Shown here one piece after another: positions 1-10,864 of a stretch of 64,000 nucleotides of DNA. The translations under genes were made by a program, and so were the position numbers. This DNA comes from RYN-230 sp963841695. Its GTDB lineage: Bacteria; Actinomycetota; Actinomycetes; Streptosporangiales; Streptosporangiaceae. Every line of letters starts with the position of its first letter. Position 1 is the first letter of the stretch. Location of the stretch: assembly GCA_963841695.1 (NCBI GenBank), contig CAWJDQ010000013.1, positions 186,001 through 250,000 on the forward strand, given 5' to 3'. Under the pieces are notes generated by a model. That model worked only from the letters and a program-made list of their open reading frames with translations. It made no database searches and was not told where the DNA came from.

Positions 1-688
1 GGGCGATCAGGCCGTCGGCCACCGCGTCGGCCACGACCCGGGTCAGCAGCGCAACACTGCGGATGGCGTCGTCATTCCCCGGGATCGGGTAGGTGACCTC
101 GTCCGGATCGCAGTTGGTGTCGAGGATGGCGATGACCGGGATGCCCAGCTTGCGGGCCTCGCTGACGGCGATGTGCTCCTTCTTGGTGTCCACCACCCAG
201 ATGGCGCTCGGCACCCGGGACATGTCGCGGATCCCGCCCAGCGACCGCTCCAGCTTGTCGCGCTCACGGCGCAGCTGGAGCAGCTCCTTCTTGGTCATCC
301 CGGAGCCGGCCACGTCGTCGAAGTCGAGCTCCTCGAGCTCCTTGAGCCGCTGCAGCCGCTTGAAGACGGTCTGGAAGTTCGTCAGCATGCCGCCCAGCCA
401 GCGCTGGTTGACGAAGGGCATGCCCACCCGGCGGGCCTGCTCGGCGACCGCCTCCTGGGCCTGCTTCTTGGTGCCGACGTAAAGGATGGAGCCGCCGTGG
501 GCGACCGTCTCCTTGATGAACTCGTACGCGGTGTCGATGAAGTTGAGTGACTGCTGGAGGTCGATGATGTAGATGCCGTTGCGCTCGGCCAGGATGAATC
601 GCTTCATCTTGGGGTTCCAGCGCCGGGTCTGGTGCCCGAAGTGCACGCCGCTCTCGAGCAGCTGCCGCATAGTGACGACCGGAGCCAT
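1..688 (-). CDS. rpsB: 30S ribosomal protein S2 (partial, C-terminus off the left edge)
   Basis: Structural protein of the small ribosomal subunit. Reading the minus strand from the ATG at 686-688 gives MAPVVTMRQLLESGVHFGHQ, the conserved S2 N-terminus, then RWNPKMKRFI, LGGMLTNFQT and the C-terminal-half motif IPVIAILDTNCDPD. About 229 codons are present; the family is usually 250-310 residues, so only the end is missing. Codon frame is intact across the whole visible part. It is the most downstream gene of the leftward block in view, with a long non-coding leader upstream that separates it from xerC. Confidence 0.97.
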   Translation of the reverse strand, partial: MAPVVTMRQLLESGVHFGHQTRRWNPKMKRFILAERNGIYIIDLQQSLNFIDTAYEFIKETVAHGGSILYVGTKKQAQEAVAEQARRVGMPFVNQRWLGGMLTNFQTVFKRLQRLKELEELDFDDVAGSGMTKKELLQLRRERDKLERSLGGIRDMSRVPSAIWVVDTKKEHIAVSEARKLGIPVIAILDTNCDPDEVTYPIPGNDDAIRSVALLTRVVADAVADGLIA

Positions 689-1049
689 GCCCGCGGTCCC
701 CTTCCTGTTACGCGCCGTGCCTGATCGCACTGACGCTCTCGGTTGTAGCCTGGCGCCCGGGCGCACCCGCCGCGGTGTGCGAAACCGCGGACCGGTGGGA
801 TGCGTCCCGCCGGGGGCCGAGCCGGCCCTGGCGGCGAGCGGACGCGCGAATTTAGCCGGGAGGCCATCCGCGTACAGCGGGCAGACTCCACGACTTGTAC
901 ATCAGTCTACTCGCTGCGCCCAAGCCCGTGGATGCACTCGCTTCGCTGCGCCCAGGCCCCGGTCGCCTGTGCTCCTGAGTCCTGTGCTGCGCTGAGTCCT
1001 GTGCTGCGCTGAGCCCCTGTGCTGCCCGGCGCCGCTGCCGAGCCCTGCC
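689..1049. other. intergenic region upstream of rpsB with 17-bp tandem repeats
   Basis: No credible gene lies in these 361 bases. They form the leader and promoter region of rpsB on the minus strand and the downstream flank of xerC. A 17-bp unit (CTGAGTCCTGTGCTGCG) occurs at 975-991 and 992-1008, with a degenerate third copy from 1009 to about 1026. I could not assign a promoter or terminator with confidence. Confidence 0.6.
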
Positions 1050-2076
1050 TCAGGCCCTGGGATGCGCCTGGCGGAACGCGGACGTGAGCCGCTCCACCGA
1101 TACGTGCGTGTAGATCTGGGTGGTGGCCAGCGAGGCGTGGCCCAGGATCTCCTGCACGCTGCGCAGGTCCGCCCCGCCTTCCAGCAAGTGGGTCGCGGCG
1201 GCGTGACGCAGGCCGTGCGGCCCGGTATCAGGGACCGCGGGGACCGCGGCCAGCCTGGTGTGCACCACCCGCCGCGCGGTCCGCGGATCCAGCCGCCTGC
1301 CGCGGGCGCCCAGGAACAAGGCGGCCGCGCTCTCGGGGTGACCAGCTCCGGCCGCCCGTCGCGGGCCCAGCTGGGCGGTGGCCCGCTCGGCGGGCAGGCC
1401 CACCGGGACGGTGCGCTCCTTCCGGCCCTTGCCCAGGACCCGGACGGTCCGCCGGCCGTGATCGAGGTCGCCAAGGTCGAGCCCGCACAGCTCGCTGACC
1501 CGGATCCCGGTCGCGTAGAGGAGCTCCATGATCGCGGTGTCGCGCAGGATCAGCGCCTGAGCCCGGGGATCCAGCTCACGGCCGGGCTCCCCGGTTCCGC
1601 CCGGCTCCCCGGTTCCGCCCGGCTCCCCGGTTCCGCCCGGCCCCCGGTTCCGGGCCGCCGGGGCGCGGCGGGCGGCCCGGTGCGCCCAGCACCGCGGCCA
1701 TCTGGTCCGGCCGGATCACCTCGGGCAGCTTCCGCCGCAGCCGGGGCGTGCCCAGCAACGGCCCCGGGTCGCTGGGCAGCCAGCCCCGGGCGTGCCCGAA
1801 CGCGGTGAACGTCCGGGCCGATGCGGCCCGCCGGGCCAGCGTGGCCCGGGCCCGGCCGGTCGCGTGCTGGCCCGCGAGCCAACCGCGGAGCACCGCGATG
1901 TCCAGCCCCGCCAGGCTGGTCACGCCCGACTGGGCGGCGTACTCCAGCAGGGCGCGGACGTCACCCAGGTAGGCCCGGACCGTGTGCCCGGACAGCCCGC
2001 GCTCGGCGGACAGGTGCCGCCGGAAAGCCTCCAGCGCCGACTCCAGCCGCTCCGGCAGCCCGGGGTTCTCCTGCAT
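1050..2076 (-). CDS. xerC: XerC-type tyrosine recombinase, broken by a frameshift
   Basis: Site-specific recombinase that resolves chromosome dimers at dif. The N-terminal SAM-like core-binding domain (from ATG at 2076; LSAERGLSGHTVRAYLGDVR) and the C-terminal catalytic domain lie in two frames. The catalytic half shows the family tetrad: Arg in TGIRVSELCGL, HGLRHAAATHLL (His and Arg), LGHASLATTQIYTH (His and Tyr). The frame must change between about 1600 and 1690, by one extra base or two lost bases. Just downstream the protein carries three copies of GGTGEP, about 30 residues more than usual between the domains, so the break sits beside a tandem repeat. If real, the gene is inactive; an assembly error is at least as likely because both halves are otherwise well conserved. 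It follows glmS with a 27-bp gap. Confidence 0.85.
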
Positions 2077-2103
2077 GCGCCCAGTCTGCGGCAGGACCGG
2101 CGC

Positions 2104-3918
<1,815 letters not shown>

Positions 3919-3929
3919 GCCCTGCCCCC

Positions 3930-4217
3930 TCAGCCGTAGATGATCCGGCGCAGCTGGCGCAGCGTGTACTGGGGTGGTGCCACCAGCCGCTGCTGCAGCT
4001 CAACCGTGATTTGATCGAAGGCGCGGTCGTTGGTCAGACCCCGTGCTCTGAGCTCCCCGTGACGCCTGCGGACGTAAGCATCCGCTGGTTCGGAGAAATA
4101 CCCGAGCACGTCTTCGATCAACCGCGCCGCCTCCCCGGGCCCCAGCGAGCTGCTCCGGGTCAGATGGGCGATCAGGTCCTCGAACGGCCGTTGCGCACCT
4201 GCCACGCGAGCTAGCAT
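3930..4217 (-). CDS. conserved small protein of unknown function upstream of glmS
   Basis: A 95-residue soluble protein with no signal peptide or membrane segment. It is rich in Arg, Glu and Leu, predicted largely helical, and ends in LRQLRRIIYG; the middle has YFSEPADAYVRRRHGELRARG. I have the impression of similar small actinobacterial proteins with this ending but cannot name the family. The start is the ATG at 4215-4217; no strong ribosome binding site precedes it. The 11-bp gap to glmS suggests one transcript. Codon use and GC match its neighbours, so it is probably a real gene. Confidence 0.65.
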   Translation of the reverse strand: MLARVAGAQRPFEDLIAHLTRSSSLGPGEAARLIEDVLGYFSEPADAYVRRRHGELRARGLTNDRAFDQITVELQQRLVAPPQYTLRQLRRIIYG

Positions 4218-4304
4218 GCTCGATAATCCGGCCGGATCGCAACGATCTTGCCCGGAATCGGGCAGAATTTGACCAACAAGCGGTCCTGAGACGGGACTTT
4301 CCGG

Positions 4305-5501
4305 TCAGCCGGCCCGGCGGAGGCGCCAGCCCCGCTCACAGCGCTCGATGAATCCGCCCGCCGCCAGCTCACCCAGGCAGCGCAGCACGGTGTCGAAATC
4401 AACGCCCGCCGATACGGCGATCCGGGCCGGGCCGCGGCCGCCGCGGCCGGGCACCGCTTCCAGCACGCTCCGGCTGACCGGGTCCAGTTCGTCGCGCGGC
4501 AGGACCGGGCCGCGGGGCGGGCCCGCCAGCTCGGCGGGGCTGAACGACAGGCACGCGAGCACGTCGTGCACGCCGGTGACGCAGACGGCCCCCCAGTCCC
4601 TGATCGCCTGGTGACAGCCGGCCGACGCCAGGGACGTCACCGGCCCGGGCACCGCCATGAGCGGGCGGTTCTGGTCCCGGGCGTGCCGGGCCGTGTTCAG
4701 CGCCCCGCTCCGCAGCGCCGCCTCGACCAGCACGGTCCCGCGGCTGAGCGCGGCGATGAGCCGGTTGCGGACCAGGAACCCGGGCCGGGTCGGCGTCCGG
4801 CCGGGCGGCTGCTCACTGACCAGCGCTCCCTGGGCGGCGATGGCCTCGAACAGGTCGTGATGGCTGCGCGGGTAGGGAGCATCCAGCCCGGAGGGCAGTA
4901 CCGCGACTGTCACCCCGTCGGCAGCGAGCGCGCCGCGGTGCGCGTGGCTGTCGATCCCGAACGCGCCACCGGACACCACCGTCCAGCCGCGCTCGGCCAG
5001 GGCCGCCGCGAGTTCGGTGGTCACATGGGTGCCGTAGGCGGTGGCCGCCCGCGTCCCGACGATGGACACCGAGCGCAGGCAGGCGAACCGGAGGTCCAGC
5101 TGGCCCCGCACCCACAAACCCCAGGGCCGCTCGTCGCCCAGCAGGTCGAGCTGGCCGGGCCACTCCGGGTCGCCGGGGCAGAGCAGCCGGAGCCCGTCCC
5201 GCTGCCAGGCCTCCAGCATGCCCCCGGTGGGCGCGTCGCCCAGCCGGGCCGCCCACCGCGGCCAGGCCCGGTCCAGCCCCGGGATGGCCGGCCTGGCCCC
5301 GGACCTGGACCCGGCGCCCGTGCCCGTGCCCGTGCCCGTGCCCGTGCCCGTGATCAGCGTGGCGACCACCGCCGCGGGGGAACGCTGCCGCAGCAGGGCC
5401 CCGAGCTGCGCGTCCCCGGGATCGGCGACCCAGGTCAGCACGGCCCGGGCCAGCCGGTCCTGCTGCGCATCCGGTTCGCGCCCGGGGCGCACACCGGTCA
5501 T
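4305..5501 (-). CDS. dprA: DNA processing protein DprA
   Basis: Binds incoming single-stranded DNA and loads RecA in naturally competent bacteria; it is widespread in non-competent ones. About 398 residues. The Rossmann-like DprA domain shows SVSIVGTRAATAYG and VVSGGAFGIDSHAHRGAL; a C-terminal winged-helix (DELDPVSRSVLEAV onward) ends the protein. The ATG at 5501 overlaps the comM stop in an ATGA arrangement, so translation is probably coupled to comM; an in-frame GTG at 5519 is an alternative. Near residue 55 a (Gly-Thr)6 run is encoded by six copies of a hexanucleotide, an unusual insertion in the variable N-terminal part. Confidence 0.94.
   Translation of the reverse strand: MTGVRPGREPDAQQDRLARAVLTWVADPGDAQLGALLRQRSPAAVVATLITGTGTGTGTGTGAGSRSGARPAIPGLDRAWPRWAARLGDAPTGGMLEAWQRDGLRLLCPGDPEWPGQLDLLGDERPWGLWVRGQLDLRFACLRSVSIVGTRAATAYGTHVTTELAAALAERGWTVVSGGAFGIDSHAHRGALAADGVTVAVLPSGLDAPYPRSHHDLFEAIAAQGALVSEQPPGRTPTRPGFLVRNRLIAALSRGTVLVEAALRSGALNTARHARDQNRPLMAVPGPVTSLASAGCHQAIRDWGAVCVTGVHDVLACLSFSPAELAGPPRGPVLPRDELDPVSRSVLEAVPGRGGRGPARIAVSAGVDFDTVLRCLGELAAGGFIERCERGWRLRRAG
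5317..5352. repeat. hexanucleotide tandem repeat inside dprA
   Basis: Six perfect copies of CCCGTG on the plus strand. On the coding strand they read as alternating Gly and Thr codons, so copy-number change keeps the frame. Confidence 0.95.
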
Positions 5502-7165
5502 CGTGGCACCCCCAGCCACAAACCGAGCGCCGCGCTGGTCTGGTCGGCGCCCGGGCGCGGCAACCCGGCCAGGTCGGCCAGCGTCCAGGCCACCCTGATC
5601 ACCCGGTGCACGCCGCGGGCGCTGATCTGCCCCAGGTCCATGGCCCGCTCCAGCGGCAGGAGCGCGCCCGGCGCGGGCGGGTAGCTGCGGCGCAGCTGGC
5701 TGCCCGGGACCTCGGCGTTGAGCCGCCAGGGCGTGTCCCGCAGCCGGGCCGCCGCCCGGCTCCGGGCTGCCTGCACCCGGGCGGCCACGGTCGCGCTGGA
5801 CTCCGCGAACGTCGCGTCGCTGAGCAGCTCGGCCCGGCTCACCGGCAGGAACTCCACCTTCACGTCAACCCGGTCGAGCAGCGGCCCGGACAGCCTGGCT
5901 AGGTACCGGTGACGGACCGCGGGCGTGCAGGTACAGCCCGCCTGCCGCCCCGGGCCCCTGGCGCACGGACACGGATTCGCGGCCAGCACCAGCGTGAACC
6001 GGGCCGGGAACCGCGCCGTCACCCCCGACCGGGCCACCACGACCTCCCCGGACTCCAGCGGCTGGCGGAGCGCATCGAGCACGTCCCGGCCGAACTCGGG
6101 CGCCTCGTCCAGGAACAGGCAGCCCCGGTGGGCCAGGGAAGCAGCGCCCGGGCGGATCACCCCGCTGCCGCCGCCGACGATGGCGGCCTTACTCGCGGTG
6201 TGGTGCGGGGCGCAGAACGGTGGCGCGATCAGCAGCGGGCTCCCGTCGGGCAGCACGCCTGCGACCGAGTGGATCGCGGTGACCTCGAGGGCCGCGGCCG
6301 GATCCAGCCGGGGCAGCACGGTGGGAATCCGCTCGGCCAGCATGGTCTTCCCGGCGCCCGGCGGGCCGAGCAGGCAGAGGTGATGACCGCCGGCGGCGCA
6401 GATCTCCGCGGCCCGGCGCGCCGTCGGCTGGCCCAGGACGTCGGCCAGGTCGAGGACGGTGCCCGCGGGGCCGCGGTCCGGCACCCCGTCGCCGACCGCC
6501 AGCCCGCCCTCGACGAGCCGGACGGAGCCACCCGCATCCCCCGAGCCTGTCGGCGCCCCCGGGTCCTCCGGCCCGCGGGCGGACCCGGGCTCCGCCGCCC
6601 CGGACGGATAGCCAGGTTCGGCCGGTGCGCCCCGGCGCCCAGGCTCCGCCCGGCGGCCACGCAGCCAGCCGAGCAGCCCCTGCAGGGTCGGGGCGCTCAG
6701 CACCCGGAGGCCGGGCACCAGCGCGGCCTCGGCCTCGTTCGCGCTCGGCACCGCGACCTGCCGGAATCCGCGGGCGGCCGCGGCCGCGGCCGCGGGCAGC
6801 ACCCCGCGGACCGGGCGGAGCTGGCCGTCGAGCCCGAGTTCGCCGAGGAACGCCATCCCGTCGATGGCCGCCGCCGGGACGGAGCCCGCGGCGCTGAGGA
6901 TCGCGACCGCGATGCCGACGTCGAACCCGCTGCCCCGCTTAGGCAGGCTGGCCGGGGACAGGCCGACCGTGAGCCGCCGCTGGGGCCACTGCTCCCGGCT
7001 GTTCACGATCGCGGCCCGGATCCGGTCCCTCGCCTCGCGCAGCGCCGTATCGGGCAGGCCCACCAGCAGCAGCCCCGGGAGCCCGTTCTGGAGGTCGGCC
7101 TCGATCTCGACCGGATGGCCCTCCACCCCGACCAGGGCGATCGAGTGCGTCCGGGCGACCGGCAT
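5498..7165 (-). CDS. comM: YifB/ComM family Mg-chelatase-like AAA+ ATPase
   Basis: Hexameric AAA+ protein; in Gammaproteobacteria ComM is a branch-migration helicase used in natural transformation. 555 residues. The N-terminal LonC-like fold (HSIALVGVEGHPVEIEADL) leads to Walker A GPPGAGKT near residue 266 and Walker B CLFLDEAPEF. A Cys-rich loop (NPCPCARGPG, then GCTCTP) is typical, as is the C-terminal Mg-chelatase domain. A low-complexity insertion of about 60 residues (rich in Gly, Pro, Glu) separates the first domain from the ATPase. It starts at the ATG directly after the yraN stop and overlaps dprA, so yraN-comM-dprA form one operon. Confidence 0.94.
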   Translation of the reverse strand: MPVARTHSIALVGVEGHPVEIEADLQNGLPGLLLVGLPDTALREARDRIRAAIVNSREQWPQRRLTVGLSPASLPKRGSGFDVGIAVAILSAAGSVPAAAIDGMAFLGELGLDGQLRPVRGVLPAAAAAAARGFRQVAVPSANEAEAALVPGLRVLSAPTLQGLLGWLRGRRAEPGRRGAPAEPGYPSGAAEPGSARGPEDPGAPTGSGDAGGSVRLVEGGLAVGDGVPDRGPAGTVLDLADVLGQPTARRAAEICAAGGHHLCLLGPPGAGKTMLAERIPTVLPRLDPAAALEVTAIHSVAGVLPDGSPLLIAPPFCAPHHTASKAAIVGGGSGVIRPGAASLAHRGCLFLDEAPEFGRDVLDALRQPLESGEVVVARSGVTARFPARFTLVLAANPCPCARGPGRQAGCTCTPAVRHRYLARLSGPLLDRVDVKVEFLPVSRAELLSDATFAESSATVAARVQAARSRAAARLRDTPWRLNAEVPGSQLRRSYPPAPGALLPLERAMDLGQISARGVHRVIRVAWTLADLAGLPRPGADQTSAALGLWLGVPR

Positions 7166-7537
7166 TCAGCCCACCCCCCGTACGTGCTCGAGAGTGAACT
7201 CCCCCGACCCGTCGCGGACCAGCCCGATCACGTCGATCCGCACCTCGGCGAAGCCCAGCCCGTGGGCGGCCAGCCAGGCGGACGCCAGGCGGCGCAGCCG
7301 GAGGCGCTTGCGCTGGCTGACGGCCTCGAGCGGACTGCCGTACCGGACTCCCGAGCGGGTCTTCACCTCGCAGACCACGAGAACCCGCTGCTCGAGGGCG
7401 ACGATGTCGAGCTCGCCGGCCGGGCACCGCCAGTTACGGTCGAGGATGCGCAGTCCGGCCCGTTCCAGGTATTCCGCCGCCAGCTGCTCGCCGTGGCGGC
7501 CCAGCTCGTCCCGTTCCCTCACCCGCTGTTCCCTCAT
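7166..7537 (-). CDS. yraN: YraN/UPF0102 family endonuclease-like protein
   Basis: About 123 residues from the ATG at 7537, the usual size of UPF0102. The restriction-endonuclease-like core is visible: GRHGEQLAAEYLERAG, then CPAGELDIVALE and VVCEVKTRSG, with the Glu-Asp and Glu-x-Lys residues of the nuclease fold. An open frame extends upstream to 7672 but that part has no family similarity. Role uncertain; it is commonly found beside rnhB and comM, as here. Its stop abuts the comM start. Confidence 0.9.
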   Translation of the reverse strand: MREQRVRERDELGRHGEQLAAEYLERAGLRILDRNWRCPAGELDIVALEQRVLVVCEVKTRSGVRYGSPLEAVSQRKRLRLRRLASAWLAAHGLGFAEVRIDVIGLVRDGSGEFTLEHVRGVG

Positions 7538-7700
7538 CCGGCACCACCTCCAGTGATGACGGTGCCGGAACGGGAAGCCCCGCGCTGGGGCGGTCGCCGC
7601 GCTGTGGACGACGGGGACAGAACGGGATTCTGTGGACAGCGAAGGCTGTTTTGTCGGTGCCGCGTGCTTCAATCCGGGCGGGGCATCCTGCGCTCGCGCC

Positions 7701-7745
7701 GGATCAGCGGGCGCCAGATCAGCGGGCGCCGGATCAGCGGGCGCC
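7701..7745. repeat. 15-bp tandem repeat, three copies, between yraN and DUF2469
   Basis: GGATCAGCGGGCGCC at 7701-7715, one variant (AGATCAGCGGGCGCC) at 7716-7730 and a third copy at 7731-7745, with a decayed copy around 7761-7776. It lies in the short gap downstream of the DUF2469 gene. Confidence 0.9.
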
Positions 7746-7805
7746 GGACCGCTGGGTACCCATCAGCGGGCGCTGGATCACGGACGCGGGATCACCGGCG
7801 CGGGA

Positions 7806-8123
7806 TTACTTGGCGTCGTCGGGAACCTCGAGCTCGGCGCGGGCGAGCTCCTCGACGTTGACGTCCTTGAACGTGACAACCCGGACATTCTTCACGAACC
7901 GTGCCGGGCGGTACATATCCCACACCCAGGCGTCCTGCATGATGACCTCGAAGTACACCTCGCCGTTCTCGGCGGCGCGGACGTTCAGCTCCACGTCGTT
8001 GGTGAGGTAGAACCGCCGCTCGGTCTCGACCACGTGGGTAAACAGCCCCACGACGTCCCGATACTCGCGGTAGAGCTGCAGTTCCATCTCGGTCTCGTAC
8101 TTCTCGAGATCTTCTGCGCTCAT
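7806..8123 (-). CDS. DUF2469 family protein
   Basis: A 105-residue acidic protein beginning MSAEDLEKYETEMELQLYRE and containing VGLFTHVVETERRFYLTN and QDAWVWDMYRPARFV, hallmarks of a family restricted to Actinobacteria and almost always next to rnhB. No enzyme motif is visible. Function unknown; the fixed position beside RNase HII and YraN suggests a nucleic-acid role, but that is inference from context. Confidence 0.95.
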   Translation of the reverse strand: MSAEDLEKYETEMELQLYREYRDVVGLFTHVVETERRFYLTNDVELNVRAAENGEVYFEVIMQDAWVWDMYRPARFVKNVRVVTFKDVNVEELARAELEVPDDAK

Positions 8124-8172
8124 GTCCTCCCCCTCCGATCAGCCTGCGTCGGGAGGTCCGGTCCGGATGCCA

Positions 8173-9009
8173 TCAACGATAAGCCAATTCTCCGCCGAGC
8201 ATCTGCCCGGTCCTCACCTGGCCAGCACCTGACTGGCCGGCCTCTTCTGGTCTCTCTGCCTGCTGTGCCGCTACCTGCTGTACCGCTGCCTGCCCGGCCG
8301 GCTCCGGCCCGGCCAGATCCTGTTCGTCCTGCTGATCCACTACCGGCAGGTCCCGGACCAGTCCATTGACGTTAGCGAACGACGCCCGGTGCTCCGCGCA
8401 CGGCCCGTGCCTGGCCAGCGCCCGCATGTGGCTCCGGGTGGAGTACCCCTTGTGCCGGGCGAACCCGTACGCCGGGTACTGCTCGGAGAGCCCGGTCATG
8501 ATGCGGTCCCTGGTCACCTTGGCCACGATCGAGGCGGCCGCCACGCAGGCCGCCACCTCATCGCCCTTCCACATGGCCAGCGCGGGGACGCCCAGGCCGC
8601 GGACCGCGAAGCCGTCGGTGAGCACATAACCGGGCTGGCTGGACAGCCCGGCCAGCGCCCGCCGCATGCCGGCGATGTTGCAGACGTGCAGCCCGCACGC
8701 GTCGATCTCGGCGGCCGGGATGATGACCCGGTGCCAGCTGAGCGCGGTCCGCATCACCTCGGCGTACGCCTCCTCACGGGCCGGGGCCGTGAGGGTCTTG
8801 GAGTCGGCGATGCCGCTGAGGCCGGAGAGCTTGCGGGGATCCAGGATCACCGCGGCGACCACCAGGGGTCCGGCGCAGGCCCCGCGGCCCGCCTCGTCGA
8901 TCCCGGCCACCGGGGACAGGCCCGCCCGGGCCAGGACCCGCTCGTAGCCGGTGAGTCCTGCCGCACGCCGGGGGGTATAGCCGGGATGCCGCCACCAGGG
9001 CATCGCCAC
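8173..9009 (-). CDS. rnhB: ribonuclease HII
   Basis: Removes ribonucleotides from DNA and the RNA strand of hybrids. The catalytic DEDD set is recognisable: GIDEAGRG near residue 37, DSKTL, and the later acidic residues in YVLTDGFAV and KVTRDRIM; HKGYSTRSH is also typical. The conserved domain ends near residue 210 and is followed by a Gln/Ala/Glu-rich tail of about 70 residues of low complexity. GTG at 9009 and ATG at 9003 are both possible starts. It lies 4 bp downstream of lepB and was probably co-transcribed with it. Confidence 0.95.
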   Translation of the reverse strand: MAMPWWRHPGYTPRRAAGLTGYERVLARAGLSPVAGIDEAGRGACAGPLVVAAVILDPRKLSGLSGIADSKTLTAPAREEAYAEVMRTALSWHRVIIPAAEIDACGLHVCNIAGMRRALAGLSSQPGYVLTDGFAVRGLGVPALAMWKGDEVAACVAAASIVAKVTRDRIMTGLSEQYPAYGFARHKGYSTRSHMRALARHGPCAEHRASFANVNGLVRDLPVVDQQDEQDLAGPEPAGQAAVQQVAAQQAERPEEAGQSGAGQVRTGQMLGGELAYR

Positions 9010-9013
9010 GCCG

Positions 9014-10156
9014 TTACCGGCGTTTCCCCGGAAGGCCTGGCCACCGCCCGCCTGCCCGGCGGCCCGCCCCCGGCGACCCCGCGGCCGGCCGGGACCGGCG
9101 CCGCAGCCGCCGGTCGAGCCAGGTCAGGGGCAGTGCCACCGAGCCAGCCAGCACGAGCGGCCCGGCCGGGGTGGCGACATCACTGAGGGCCCGGGCGCCG
9201 AGCGCCTGGCCGCTGTTCAGCTTGGTGAACGTGGCCGGGATCGGCAGCACCCGGAACCGGCTCGGCGGCCACAGGATCAGGAACGCCCGGCCGACCACCT
9301 GGCTCTCCGGGATCGTGCCGCCACCCGGGTCGCCGATGTGGCCGCGTGAGTCGTAGGAGACGTTGCGGTGATCGCCCATCACCCACAGGCGGCCCGGCGG
9401 CACGGTGATGCTGAACCTGGTCATCGACGGCGGGTTGCCCGGGTACAGGTAGGACTTCTCGTGCAGGGCGACGCCGTTCACGGTGACGTCACCCTGGGCG
9501 TTACAGCAGGCGACGTGATCACCAGGCAGGCCGATGACCCGCTTGATGTAGTCGTGCACGCCCGGGGAAATGCCGAACAGCCCGGTAACCGCGTGACCGA
9601 ACTCGGTGGCCAGCCGCACGACCGGGTCGCTGGACGCCGGCGGCGCGGGCGGATCCCACGATCCCTCGCCGTTGAACACGACCACGTCACCGCGATCGAT
9701 AGAGCGGAAGTGATAGATGAGCTTGTTGACCAGGACCTTGTCCCCGATGTCGAGCGTGTTCTCCATCGAGGAGGACGGGATATAGAAGGCCTGCACCACG
9801 TAGGTCTTGATCACCAGCATGATCGACAGGGCGAGCGCGAACAGCACGAGCAGCTCTGTCCACCAGGAAAGACGGCGCCTCTTCCGGGACTGGCCCTTCT
9901 TCGCGGACGCGCCGCTCTTCGCCGACGCGCCGCCCGCGGGCCGGCCAGCGCCGCCCGGGCCGCCGGGCGCGCCAGGCTGGCCACCGGAATCGCCGGACTG
10001 GGCCGTGGCGTCACGGCGCGGCGGAGGAGTCATCGTCCCGGTGCCCCCTGGCATCTCTGGCTCGGCACGGGCCGCGCGGCTACCGTCGTGACCAGGCAGT
10101 TCATCGCCTGGAGCGCCCGTCATCGCAGGCTCGCCGCTACCCCGGTCGTCGTTCAT
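9014..10156 (-). CDS. lepB: signal peptidase I with long cytoplasmic N-terminal extension
   Basis: Membrane serine protease that cleaves Sec signal peptides. A disordered Gly/Pro/Ala/Ser-rich N-terminus of about 95 residues precedes a single membrane segment (about 101-120). The catalytic Ser130 lies in the SSSMENTL motif just outside the membrane; the general-base Lys is in YIKRVIGLPGDH. The conserved box MGDHRNVSYDSRGHIG follows. Streptomyces have several such paralogues at this locus; only one is seen here. A second hydrophobic stretch near the C-terminus (LVLAGSVALPLTWL) could be a second membrane segment. Confidence 0.95.
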   Translation of the reverse strand: MNDDRGSGEPAMTGAPGDELPGHDGSRAARAEPEMPGGTGTMTPPPRRDATAQSGDSGGQPGAPGGPGGAGRPAGGASAKSGASAKKGQSRKRRRLSWWTELLVLFALALSIMLVIKTYVVQAFYIPSSSMENTLDIGDKVLVNKLIYHFRSIDRGDVVVFNGEGSWDPPAPPASSDPVVRLATEFGHAVTGLFGISPGVHDYIKRVIGLPGDHVACCNAQGDVTVNGVALHEKSYLYPGNPPSMTRFSITVPPGRLWVMGDHRNVSYDSRGHIGDPGGGTIPESQVVGRAFLILWPPSRFRVLPIPATFTKLNSGQALGARALSDVATPAGPLVLAGSVALPLTWLDRRLRRRSRPAAGSPGAGRRAGGRWPGLPGKRR

Positions 10157-10377
10157 TGTGTCCGAGCCTAACGCCGGTCCGCAGCAACGTGCGCCTCACC
10201 GACGCCGCGCCCGCGCTGCAGGAAGGTCAGGAACGCTAATTCGCGCCCGGACAGCGTCCGGCGCACGGGCGCGCACGCCGGGCGGCGCGCGCGAACCAGC
10301 GGGCTGGCGGCTGGCGCCGGCCCCGCGTCACCCAGATGCTTCAGGGCCACTGGAGAAGGGCGCGGTCAGCGCGCGGG

Positions 10378-10722
10378 CTAGCGCCGCTCCTTGATGCGGG
10401 CGGCCTTGCCGCGCAGCTCGCGGAGGTAGTACAGCTTCGCCCGGCGCACCCGGCCCCGGGTCACCAGCTCGATCTTCTCGATCGAGGGGGTGTGCACCGG
10501 GAACGTCCGCTCGACGCCCACGCCATAGCTGATCTTCCGGACGGTGAACGTCTCCCGCGCCCCGCCACCCTGGCGGCGGATCACGATGCCCTGGAAAACC
10601 TGGATCCGGGACCGGGTGCCTTCGGTGACCCGCACATGGACTTTCAGCGTGTCCCCGGGCCGGAATTCGGGGATGTCGGAGCGGATCTGGGCCTGCTCCA
10701 GCTCGGCGATCGCGGTGTGCAT
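10378..10722 (-). CDS. rplS: 50S ribosomal protein L19
   Basis: Ribosomal protein at the 30S-50S interface. 114 residues, standard length. Visible family motifs: FRPGDTLKVHVRVTEG, RIQVFQGIVIRRQG, VRKISYGVGVERTFP and the basic C-terminus RRAKLYYLRELRGKAARIKE. It is downstream of trmD with a 142-bp gap, the usual rpsP-rimM-trmD-rplS arrangement, here read right to left. Confidence 0.98.
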   Translation of the reverse strand: MHTAIAELEQAQIRSDIPEFRPGDTLKVHVRVTEGTRSRIQVFQGIVIRRQGGGARETFTVRKISYGVGVERTFPVHTPSIEKIELVTRGRVRRAKLYYLRELRGKAARIKERR

Positions 10723-10864
10723 GGCTGCGGTTCCTCAGTTGTCCTCACGCGCGCACAGGCCAGCGAACGCGTGGCATCGTCTCGTCGGTGTCAGTCAGTC
10801 TTCCTGGGCGCTCAGGGCACCAGGACGCGCATCCGCAGGGTCGGCCTAGTGCGGATGGCAGACT

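Noticed and set aside
7701..7745. Possible CRISPR or integron repeats
   Set aside because: Head-to-tail 15-bp units with no spacers; no cas or integrase gene nearby. The same holds for the 18-bp array at 32530-32601.
5909..7861. 650-codon open frame opposite comM and yraN
   Set aside because: Composition is Gln/Arg/Pro/His-rich without domains; it mirrors strongly conserved comM codons. High GC produces such antisense frames throughout, including 32965-34884 opposite recG, 2749-3939 opposite glmS and 16041-17777 opposite glnD.
10157..10377. Extra small gene between lepB and rplS
   Set aside because: Frames here are Arg/Ala/Gly-rich, unsupported by a start site or similarity.
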